Positions 16,047 to 22,904 of a stretch of 64,000 nucleotides of DNA are shown here, one piece after another. Positions within the stretch are counted from its first letter, which is position 1; each line of letters starts with the position of its first letter. The notes below the pieces were generated by a model. It saw only the letters and a list, made by a program, of their open reading frames with translations. It did no database searches and was not told the origin of the DNA. Both the position numbers and the translations under genes were made by a program. This DNA comes from an uncultured Clostridium sp. (GTDB taxonomy: Bacteria > Bacillota > Clostridia > TANB77 > CAG-508). The stretch lies in assembly GCA_905213875.1 (NCBI GenBank), contig CAJMJN010000001.1:1-64000 (forward strand), given 5' to 3'.

Positions 16047-17717
16047 TCAATGCCTTTTATAAGTATCTTTAGAAAGTAACTGTTTATTAACTACTTTACC
16101 ATCTTTTTTCAAAATCTTATAAGCCTCAGAATAAATTGCAGTAGCTGTTCTACCTGTCTCATAAGAAGAAATTTCAACATCATAATCATCATCTTGTTTT
16201 AATCCAAAGATTTGGAAATTAGCAATTCCGCCTGAAACAGAGCAATTTATTTTTATAGGATAATTTCTGTTATTTTTAAACTTAAAATCTAAAGAACCAT
16301 ATACAACAGTAGCATCTCTACTTGCTGTTACATAAGAAGGTACAAATTGATGGTTGGTTCTTTCCACAATATCTAAGTTTGCATATACTACAGCATTGTA
16401 TAAGGTTGAAGTTATTTGGCAAATACCTCCACCAAGGCCATCTACAACTTCTCCACTAACATATATAGGAGCTTCTTTGTAACCAGCTGCAATTGTTCTA
16501 GCACCAACAACTTTATTATAAGAAAATGTTTCACCAGGCATTAATACAGTTCCATTTATTTTGCTTGCAGCCAATTTAAGGTTTGTAGTTCTAGCAGTTG
16601 CTCTAACAGAATATTTAGTTGAAAAACTAGATAATAAATCAGGAAAAGCTTCTGAACCGATCATATTTGTTGTAACATTAGGATAAAGAACTTTTAATGG
16701 AATTGTATATTCATCAGCCGTTTGGTCTCCTAAAATATTATTTGCTTCTTCAATTGAAACTTTAAAATCCAAACCATTTTCAGAAGGATATACTGTAAAT
16801 GGATCTTGTGTATAATAAGCATCTTTAGGTTCTTTATATATTTCAGTATGTACTTTTTCAATATTGATTTTTTCAGGTTCTTGAGTCTTCACAGCTAATT
16901 CTATTGGCTGATCTAAATCAGAAAGGCTTAAAATTGCATCTTTTATATTTTGAATAGATGTTTCAACATCTACAACATTTCCCGTTTTACCAGGTGTTAC
17001 GATTAAATTGTTTTCGTCAATGTAATAACTACTGTCTGTTACCTTATCAGGTAGTTGTGCAGACATTTCATCTAAATTTTTAGAAAGTTGATCTGTATCT
17101 AATTTTAAGTTTAAATTAATATCTGTTTTACCAAACATAGATGATAATACATAAAAATCATTTTCAAAAATATTACCTTGTCTACCAATACTAAAAGCTT
17201 GGTTTGTGGCTGATTTAGTATCAAATTCAACTGCAATTTGAGAAGTAGAAAGTGTAGCTTCAAAATCACCATGTTTAACTTTTATTTCTTGTGGTAAAAC
17301 TTCAGATAAATAATTATCTAATTTATATTTAGCATCAGATTTGCTCATATTTGAAACATCTACACCTTTAATTGAAACACCTGAAACAATATTTTGGTTA
17401 AACATATTATAACCAGTAAAAACTATTAAAATTAATAAAACAATAATAATTAATATTCCAGTTAGCATTCCAAAAATTGATAAAACACTTTTACTTTTTT
17501 GTTTATATACAGGTATAAAATCTTTTATAGGATTTTGTATTAAACCCGTTTCATCAGTTGAACTCGTAAATTCCTTAATTGGTTCATCTAAAATTTCTTT
17601 ATTTGCTTCAATTTCAGCTTTTTCATCTAGCTTAGCTTGTTCTAAAGAAGTTGTTTCTATTGGATTTTCAATATTATTTATAATTTCATCTTCAATGTTT
17701 TTTTCTTTAAGTCCCAT
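16047..17717 (-). CDS. VanW family protein with peptidoglycan-binding-like domains
   Basis: The 556-residue protein has a cytoplasmic N-terminus of about 75 residues, one membrane span (VLSIFGMLTGILIIIVLLIL) and an extracellular region. Two repeats resembling the PG-binding_4 fold come first, each with a VSIKGVDVSNMSK-like or similar pattern. The VanW domain follows: TVLMPGETFSYNKVVGARTI, YKEAPIYVSGEVVDGLGGG and ICQITSTLYNAVVYANLDIV. The family is found in glycopeptide-resistance clusters and widely in Firmicutes cell-surface proteins; its biochemical role is unclear. AAGGAA lies 8 bases before the ATG and is part of a conserved leader motif described separately. It is convergent to the pilin-lectin gene. 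Confidence 0.9.
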   Translation of the reverse strand: MGLKEKNIEDEIINNIENPIETTSLEQAKLDEKAEIEANKEILDEPIKEFTSSTDETGLIQNPIKDFIPVYKQKSKSVLSIFGMLTGILIIIVLLILIVFTGYNMFNQNIVSGVSIKGVDVSNMSKSDAKYKLDNYLSEVLPQEIKVKHGDFEATLSTSQIAVEFDTKSATNQAFSIGRQGNIFENDFYVLSSMFGKTDINLNLKLDTDQLSKNLDEMSAQLPDKVTDSSYYIDENNLIVTPGKTGNVVDVETSIQNIKDAILSLSDLDQPIELAVKTQEPEKINIEKVHTEIYKEPKDAYYTQDPFTVYPSENGLDFKVSIEEANNILGDQTADEYTIPLKVLYPNVTTNMIGSEAFPDLLSSFSTKYSVRATARTTNLKLAASKINGTVLMPGETFSYNKVVGARTIAAGYKEAPIYVSGEVVDGLGGGICQITSTLYNAVVYANLDIVERTNHQFVPSYVTASRDATVVYGSLDFKFKNNRNYPIKINCSVSGGIANFQIFGLKQDDDYDVEISSYETGRTATAIYSEAYKILKKDGKVVNKQLLSKDTYKRH

Positions 17718-17725
17718 TTATAAAA

Positions 17726-17769
17726 TTCCTTGTATAATGTATTTAGGCTTTAAAAGGTTGCCTATAACC
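17726..17769 (-). promoter_or_regulatory. Bulged-stem/SD-pairing leader motif, copy before the VanW gene
   Basis: On the minus strand the motif reads GGTT-AT-AGGC, then loop AACCTTTTAAA, then GCCT-AA, then an AT-rich tail ending AAGGAA. The stem pairs TT/AA and AGGC/GCCT around an unpaired AT. Loop CCTTTT can pair with the ribosome site. The ATG is 8 bases beyond. The remaining 17770-18067 gap is AT-rich with small palindromes and no recognisable gene. Confidence 0.55.
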
Positions 17770-18067
17770 AAATAATACTTATAGAATTATTATATTATTA
17801 TAAAAAGTATTTAGTTAATAAAATATAATATATTTCTATAAAATTATCTTTTTAATTATAGCATATATTTTATCAAAAAAAAATATAAAATTCTAAAAAA
17901 ATGTCAAAAAATAATTGGAAAAATTACCAATTAAATATAAATTTATATTAATTATAGAAATAGAAACAAAATTTTATGCATATAAATATACAATAATTAG
18001 GTTGCAAAACAAAAGAAAAAGACATATAATCTTAAAAGATTTTAGTAATATATAGGGAGAAATAAAA

Positions 18068-19465
18068 ATGAAAAATTTAAAAATAGAAGATATTTTAAAA
18101 GCAACAAATGGAGAGCTAATAGTAGGAAATAAAGAAGAAATTTGTAAAAAATATTCAAAAGACACAAGGACAATAAAATCAGGAGATTGCTATATTGGAA
18201 TAAAAGGAGAAGCATTTGATGGAAATTTATTCTGGGAAAAAGCTTTAGAAAATGGAGCTGATACAGTTGTAATTCAAGGGGTAGAATTTACAGAACAAGA
18301 TAAAACTAAATGGAAAAACAAAAACATAATAAAAGTACAAGACACAATGGAAGCATTATATTCAATTGCAAGAGCTAAAAGAGAATTATATGATATTCCA
18401 GTAATTGCAATAACAGGAAGTGTTGGAAAAACAAGTACAAAAGACATAGTTGCAAATGTAGTATCACAAAAATATGAAACATTAAAGACACAAGGAAACC
18501 ATAACAATAATATAGGATTACCATTTACAGTATTAGAATTAGAAGATGAAGAAGCAATGGTAATAGAAATGGGAATGAATCACTTTGGAGAAATAAGTGT
18601 ACTTACATCTATTGCAAAGCCAACAATATGTGTAATTACAAACATAGGAACATCACATATAGGAAATTTAGGTTCAAGAGAAAATATTTTAAAAGCTAAA
18701 CTAGAAATATTAGAAGGATGTAAAAATCCAAAAGTTATTATTAACAATGATAATGATTTATTGCATAAATGGTATGTTGAAAACAAAGAAAAATACGATA
18801 TTAAAACATATGGAATAAACGAAAAGAGCTTATTTAACGCAGAAAACATAGAATTGCAAGAACAATCAAGTAGCTTTGATTGTAACATAGATGGAGAAAC
18901 TAAAAATATAACAATAAATGTTGGTGGTGAACATTTTATATTAAATGCTTTATGTGCAATAACTGTAGGAAAAGAAATGGGAATCAGTTCAGATAAAATT
19001 GTTAAAGGTATTGAAAGTTTTGAATTAACACAAAAAAGAATGGATATATATGATTTAAAAGATAATATAAAATTAATTAATGATGCATATAATGCAAGTT
19101 TTGAATCAATGAAAGCATCTTTAAAAGTATTAGCAGAATATAAAGAACATAGAAAAATAGCTGTTTTAGGAGATATGTTTGAATTAGGGGATTTTGCAAA
19201 AGGATTACATGAAAATGTAGGTAAAGAAGTTGCAAAAAATAAAATTGATATATTAATAGCAAGTGGAGAAAATTCAAAATATATTGTTGAAAAAGCAAAA
19301 GAAGGCTTAAAATCTGAAAATATTTATTATTTTGAAGACAAAGAAAAAATAGAAGAATTATTGTTAAAAATTGTAAAACCTAATGATGTAATATTATTTA
19401 AAGCTTCAAATGGAATGCAATTTTATAAATTAGCCGAAAGGATGGTAGAAATATGGAAAAAATAA
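18068..19465 (+). CDS. murF: UDP-N-acetylmuramoyl-tripeptide--D-alanyl-D-alanine ligase
   Basis: MurF adds the D-Ala-D-Ala dipeptide to the peptidoglycan precursor in the cytoplasm. The 465-residue protein has the Mur-ligase N-domain (SKDTRTIKSGDCYIGIKGE), the ATP-binding loop ITGSVGKTSTKD (about residues 115-126), the central block TQGNHNNNIGLPFTVLEL and the C-domain DAYNASFESMKASL with VLGDMFELG. GGGAGA lies 7 bases before the ATG. Its last 13 bases overlap ddl, so the two enzymes that make and attach D-Ala-D-Ala are translationally coupled. Confidence 0.97.
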   Translation: MKNLKIEDILKATNGELIVGNKEEICKKYSKDTRTIKSGDCYIGIKGEAFDGNLFWEKALENGADTVVIQGVEFTEQDKTKWKNKNIIKVQDTMEALYSIARAKRELYDIPVIAITGSVGKTSTKDIVANVVSQKYETLKTQGNHNNNIGLPFTVLELEDEEAMVIEMGMNHFGEISVLTSIAKPTICVITNIGTSHIGNLGSRENILKAKLEILEGCKNPKVIINNDNDLLHKWYVENKEKYDIKTYGINEKSLFNAENIELQEQSSSFDCNIDGETKNITINVGGEHFILNALCAITVGKEMGISSDKIVKGIESFELTQKRMDIYDLKDNIKLINDAYNASFESMKASLKVLAEYKEHRKIAVLGDMFELGDFAKGLHENVGKEVAKNKIDILIASGENSKYIVEKAKEGLKSENIYYFEDKEKIEELLLKIVKPNDVILFKASNGMQFYKLAERMVEIWKK

Positions 19466-20508
19466 AATTGGGAGTTATTTGTGGAGGAATGTCAACAGAA
19501 AATGAAGTATCTGTTGTATCAGCAAGTTATGTTTTAAGTAATTTAAATAAAGAAAAATATGAAATATATCCTGTATATATTGATAAAAAGGGCCAATGGT
19601 GGGAGATTTTAGATGAATTTAAACCAAGAAAATTTGGTGAAGAAATTACTAAAAAAGAAAAAATAGAAAATGAATTTAAATATTTAAAAAATCTAGATGT
19701 TATTTTCCCAGTATTACATGGACTTTATGGTGAAGATGGAACTATCCAAGGATTATTTGAACTATTACAAATACCTTATGTTGGATGTCATGTATTAGCT
19801 TCAAGTGTAGGAATGGATAAAGTATATGCAAAAGTTGTATTTGAAAAAGCAGAAATTAATCAAGTAAAAAGCATATATGTTAGAAAATACAATGATAAAT
19901 ATGTATATATAGATGAACATTTTAATGAGGAAATATTATCAGACATTGATGTGGCAAAAAAAGTACAAACAAAAATAGATTTTCCAATGTTTGTAAAACC
20001 TTCTAATTCAGGCTCAAGTGTTGGTGTAAAAAAAGCAGAAAATGAAAGCGAACTTGTAGAAGCAATAAATTATGCTGCACAATTTGATAAAAAAGTATTA
20101 ATAGAACAAGGAATTATCGGCAGAGAAGTAGAATGTGCAGTTTTAGGAAACGAAGATGTTATAGCTTCTTCAGTAGGAGAAATAAAAGCAGCAGACGAGT
20201 TTTATAGTTATGATGCAAAATATAATAATCAGGAATCAAGAACAGAAATACCTGCTGATTTGCCAAAAGATATAATAGAAGAGATAAGAAAACAAGCTGT
20301 AAAAGCATTTAAGGCAATTGATGGAAGTGGTTTATCTAGAGTTGATTTCTTTGTTGAAAATGGTACTAATAAAATTTATTTAAATGAAATTAATACTTTG
20401 CCTGGATTCACAAGTATTAGTATGTATCCTAAACTATTTGAACAGGCTGGAATAAAATATGAAGATTTATTAGATAAATTAATAGAGTTAGCTTTAATGG
20501 AAAAATAA
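19453..20508 (+). CDS. ddl: D-alanine--D-alanine ligase
   Basis: Ddl joins two D-alanines for peptidoglycan synthesis. The 351 residues show the ATP-grasp layout: GVICGGMSTENEVSVVSA, PVLHGLYGEDGTIQGL, FVKPSNSGSSVGVKKA and LNEINTLPGFTSISMYPKLF. The omega-loop reads EFYSYDAKY; a Tyr here is typical of D-Ala-D-Ala rather than D-Ala-D-Lac enzymes. It starts inside the 3' end of murF. The VanW neighbour is divergent from the murF-ddl pair, which keeps a cell-wall theme. Confidence 0.97.
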   Translation: MEKIKLGVICGGMSTENEVSVVSASYVLSNLNKEKYEIYPVYIDKKGQWWEILDEFKPRKFGEEITKKEKIENEFKYLKNLDVIFPVLHGLYGEDGTIQGLFELLQIPYVGCHVLASSVGMDKVYAKVVFEKAEINQVKSIYVRKYNDKYVYIDEHFNEEILSDIDVAKKVQTKIDFPMFVKPSNSGSSVGVKKAENESELVEAINYAAQFDKKVLIEQGIIGREVECAVLGNEDVIASSVGEIKAADEFYSYDAKYNNQESRTEIPADLPKDIIEEIRKQAVKAFKAIDGSGLSRVDFFVENGTNKIYLNEINTLPGFTSISMYPKLFEQAGIKYEDLLDKLIELALMEK

Positions 20509-20531
20509 ATATATTAAATTTAATATTTTTT

Positions 20532-20576
20532 AATGTGAAACTTTTAAACTATTTTTTAGATATTTTGTTTCACATT
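20532..20576 (+). terminator. Stem-loop after ddl
   Basis: AATGTGAAAC pairs with GTTTCACATT across a 25-base loop. It has no good T-run immediately after, so its function as a terminator is tentative. Confidence 0.5.
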
Positions 20577-20627
20577 TATATCATAGCAGATTTTTTTAGG
20601 ATTTTTTGAATGGATTGAAGAAAAGTA

Positions 20628-20656
20628 TTGATTTTTTATAAATATTTTAGTATAAT
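20628..20656 (+). promoter_or_regulatory. Promoter of an intergenic small RNA
   Basis: TTGATT and TATAAT are separated by 17 bp. No start codon with a ribosome site follows before a terminator at 20741. Confidence 0.75.
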
Positions 20657-20662
20657 AATGTT

Positions 20663-20775
20663 ACAGATTTTAAGAGATATAATTTTTATTATATGCCATA
20701 TCTGTAGTTTAAGTAATTGTTCAAAAGAAGAACATAAAAGATACTAGAGAACGCAATCTCTAGTATTTTTGTTTA
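20663..20775 (+). ncRNA. Candidate small RNA of about 110 nt
   Basis: A promoter and a terminator bound this stretch. The 5' part folds as TACAGAT...ATATCTGTA around an inner ATATAATTTTTATTATAT hairpin, then GTTC-AAAAGAA-GAAC, then the terminator hairpin. There is no plausible reading frame. It runs towards the peptide gene on the opposite strand. Family unknown. Confidence 0.6.
20741..20772 (+). terminator. Intrinsic terminator of the small RNA
   Basis: ATACTAGAGA pairs with TCTCTAGTAT around ACGCAA, followed by a T-rich tail. Confidence 0.85.
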
Positions 20776-20805
20776 AAAAGACTACATACTTTAGTATGTA
20801 GTCTT
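20773..20805 (-). terminator. Intrinsic terminator of the 21-codon peptide gene
   Basis: A perfect 12-bp stem (AAGACTACATAC/GTATGTAGTCTT) has a TTTA/TAAA loop and is followed by T5 on the minus strand. It abuts the small RNA terminator tail to tail. Confidence 0.85.
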
Positions 20806-20817
20806 CGGAGTTATGTA

Positions 20818-20883
20818 TTAATCAAACATTTTTAAAATGTACGCAATTATGATTAATACAATAAGTTTAAGTAAATTGCTCAT
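20818..20883 (-). CDS. 21-residue hydrophobic peptide with its own promoter and terminator
   Basis: The frame encodes a peptide that begins MSNLLKL, has a core of Ile, Leu, Val and Ala with one Tyr, and ends ILKMFD: one short membrane helix with Lys near both ends. A strong ribosome site (AGGTGGTG) precedes the ATG by 5-6 bases. A sigma-A promoter (20928-20956) lies 45 bases further up, and a perfect terminator follows the stop. This complete unit argues that the tiny frame is real. Size and character resemble Ibs/TisB-type type I toxins or other small membrane peptides, but no homology can be claimed. Confidence 0.65.
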   Translation of the reverse strand: MSNLLKLIVLIIIAYILKMFD

Positions 20884-20927
20884 TTTTTCACCACCTTTCT
20901 ATGTAGTGAAAGAAGAAGAACAAAAAT

Positions 20928-20956
20928 ATTATACTAGTGCTAATATAAATAGTCAA
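20928..20956 (-). promoter_or_regulatory. Promoter of the 21-codon peptide gene
   Basis: Minus-strand TTGACT and TATAAT are separated by exactly 17 bp, with the start site near 20921 and a 5' leader of about 38 bases. Confidence 0.85.
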
Positions 20957-20973
20957 TGAAAAATCAAAAAATA

Positions 20974-21004
20974 AAAAAGTTAGCTTTATAAAAGCTAGCT
21001 TTTT
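20974..21004 (+). terminator. Bidirectional stem-loop behind the peptide promoter
   Basis: AAAAAGTTAGCTTT pairs with AAAGCTAGCTTTTT around ATA. No plus-strand gene ends here. It would stop plus-strand RNA that reads through the small RNA terminator and crosses the peptide gene in antisense. Confidence 0.7.
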
Positions 21005-21055
21005 ATTATAATGTGTGATAAAATAAGCTTACCTAATTTTGGGAGGATGTTAAAA

Positions 21056-21931
21056 ATGGTTGTTAAAAATTACTATAAAATTTTAGACTTAGAAACAAGC
21101 CATGTTTCTATAGATGAAATAAAATCAGCATATAGACAAGCTGCTAAAAAATATCATCCAGATTTAAATGTAGGAGACAGTTTAGCAGAAGAAAAAATAA
21201 AAGATATAAATGAAGCATATAAAGTATTATCAGTACCTTCATCAAAAAGAAAATATGACAGAATGTGGAATTCTAAATTTGGGAAAGGTAAAAAAGCTTT
21301 TACATCAAAATCACAAAAAGGTGCAATTATAGATATGTTTTTAGGAAATATTGACAATACAGAAAAAGTAGAAACATCAAAAAAAGCTAATCCTGTAAAA
21401 GGAGAAAATATAGAAACTCAAATAAGTGTAAATATATATGATGCTTTTTATGGTTTAGAAAAGCAAATAGCTTTAAAAACAGTAGATGGAGATACAAAAA
21501 CATATACAGTAAAAGTACCACAAGGAATTAGAGACGGAGAAAAAATCAGATTAATAGGTCAAGGAAAGCCAGGTGAAAATGGTGGGAAAAGTGGAGATTT
21601 ATTAATACAAATAAATATAGAAGGTGATAATAAATTTAAGCTAGATGGAACTAATATTAATACAGATTTATTATTAACACCTTGGGAAGCTGCCTTGGGA
21701 GTAAGAACTTCTGTAAAATCAATAGATGATGAAACTAAAGTATATATTCCAGAAGGAACCCAAAGTGGAGAAAAAATACGAATACCAAATAAAGGATATT
21801 ATATAAATAAGACAGATAGAGGAGATTTGGTTGCAGAGATTAAGGTTGTAGTACCTAAGCATATATCTGTTGAAGAAAAAGAAATGTACCAAAAATTAAG
21901 TGAAGTATCTAATTTTAATCCAAGAAGCTAG
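21056..21931 (+). CDS. DnaJ-like co-chaperone of the CbpA type (no zinc finger)
   Basis: Residues 1-70 are a J domain (NYYKILDLETSHVSIDEIKSAYR, then KYHPDLN with the HPD signature) that stimulates DnaK ATPase. The C-terminal half is the two-lobed DnaJ substrate-binding fold (VKVPQGIRDGEKIRLIGQG, GDLLIQINI, TPWEAALG, IPEGTQSGEKIRIPNKGYY). There is no Gly/Phe-rich Cys zinc centre. At 291 residues it fits CbpA/DnaJ class B. GGGAGG is 9 bases before the ATG at 21056. dnaK is not adjacent. Confidence 0.92.
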   Translation: MVVKNYYKILDLETSHVSIDEIKSAYRQAAKKYHPDLNVGDSLAEEKIKDINEAYKVLSVPSSKRKYDRMWNSKFGKGKKAFTSKSQKGAIIDMFLGNIDNTEKVETSKKANPVKGENIETQISVNIYDAFYGLEKQIALKTVDGDTKTYTVKVPQGIRDGEKIRLIGQGKPGENGGKSGDLLIQINIEGDNKFKLDGTNINTDLLLTPWEAALGVRTSVKSIDDETKVYIPEGTQSGEKIRIPNKGYYINKTDRGDLVAEIKVVVPKHISVEEKEMYQKLSEVSNFNPRS

Positions 21932-21947
21932 AAACTTTACATAAATA

Positions 21948-21976
21948 TTGACAAAAAACTTATTTATAGCTATAAT
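21948..21976 (+). promoter_or_regulatory. Consensus promoter for the unknown proteins and coupling ATPase
   Basis: TTGACA and TATAAT, both perfect consensus, are separated by 17 bp. The three genes 22038-24992 probably share this transcript. Confidence 0.85.
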
Positions 21977-22037
21977 ATTAAGTGGTTATACAACAAATGA
22001 CAAGCTATGGATAAAAACATAGAAACGAGGTGTAAAA

Positions 22038-22556
22038 ATGAATTCAGTACAAGAAGGAAAACATTTTAGTATTACAGACCCACAAGGAATAAAAACTGTA
22101 ATATATCAAGTGTATAAAACAAAAAAAGAATATTTAAAAGAATATCCAAAATATACGGTGGAAAGACTTGAACATACTGAGGAAATTATAGGAAATTATA
22201 ACAAAAAAACTTTTTACGTAGATGACCCAAGCCAAGATGGAAACCAACTAATTATTTTATCATTTGCAAGTGATAAAGTAGTTATTAATAATGGCTTGTT
22301 ATTAGGTAACGAGGTTAAAATAACTAAAAAGCCAACACCATTTCAGTTTAATACAATTTATTCTGAAGAACCAATGGAATATAAAGAATTCCAATATACA
22401 CCAAATTTAAAAAGACCTATATCAATAATAGATCCAGAAACAGCAGAAGAAATAAAACCAACACTTTATTATGATGAAAAAACAGACGAAGTAAAAGGAA
22501 AATGTAAATTAAAGCCAAATAAATCTTATTTTGCATTTGAAATAAGAGAGAAATAG
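22038..22556 (+). CDS. Protein of unknown function, 172 aa, upstream of a VirD4-like ATPase
   Basis: I do not recognise this protein. It is soluble-looking, without signal peptide or membrane span, rich in Lys, Glu, Tyr and Pro and predicted mostly beta (HFSITDPQGIKTVIYQVYKT, DDPSQDGNQLIILSF, CKLKPNKSYFAFEIRE). ACGAGGTG precedes the ATG. A consensus promoter lies 60 bases upstream. The next gene starts 17 bases after the stop and the coupling ATPase follows, so the three probably act together. Confidence 0.75.
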   Translation: MNSVQEGKHFSITDPQGIKTVIYQVYKTKKEYLKEYPKYTVERLEHTEEIIGNYNKKTFYVDDPSQDGNQLIILSFASDKVVINNGLLLGNEVKITKKPTPFQFNTIYSEEPMEYKEFQYTPNLKRPISIIDPETAEEIKPTLYYDEKTDEVKGKCKLKPNKSYFAFEIREK

Positions 22557-22573
22557 GTAGGGAGGAATTGCAA

Positions 22574-22882
22574 ATGGCAGATGTGAAATCGACAGGCAAA
22601 TATGATTATATGAAACCTGATAATAATAATGAACGTAGAAAAAAAGTAGAACCAGCAGGTCAACATGATACAGAATTTGAAACTTGTGCAATTGCAATAC
22701 AAGAAATTGTAAAAGATAATGATAAAAATGCAAAAGTAACAAAGAAAAACACTTCTACAAAAGTTACAAGTGCAGTAAAAAGAGATATAATTTTAAGTAC
22801 AGAATTAGCTGAAGGAATGACAATAAAAGCACAAAGTGCCAAAATTGAAAACAAAGAAAAGGTAGAAGAAATAGATAAGTAA
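22574..22882 (+). CDS. Small Lys/Glu-rich protein of unknown function, 102 aa
   Basis: No family is recognised. The protein is hydrophilic: a Lys/Asn/Glu-rich N-terminus (KYDYMKPDNNNERRKK) is followed by helical stretches (TEFETCAIAIQEIVKDN, AVKRDIILSTELAEGM). It has no membrane span. GGAGG is 8 bases before the ATG at 22574; an in-frame TTG at 22568 is too close. It lies between the 172-aa protein and the coupling ATPase and could be a partner or substrate of the latter, which is inference from position only. Confidence 0.7.
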   Translation: MADVKSTGKYDYMKPDNNNERRKKVEPAGQHDTEFETCAIAIQEIVKDNDKNAKVTKKNTSTKVTSAVKRDIILSTELAEGMTIKAQSAKIENKEKVEEIDK

Positions 22883-22904
22883 CACTAAAGAAGCAGGTGA
22901 AATT

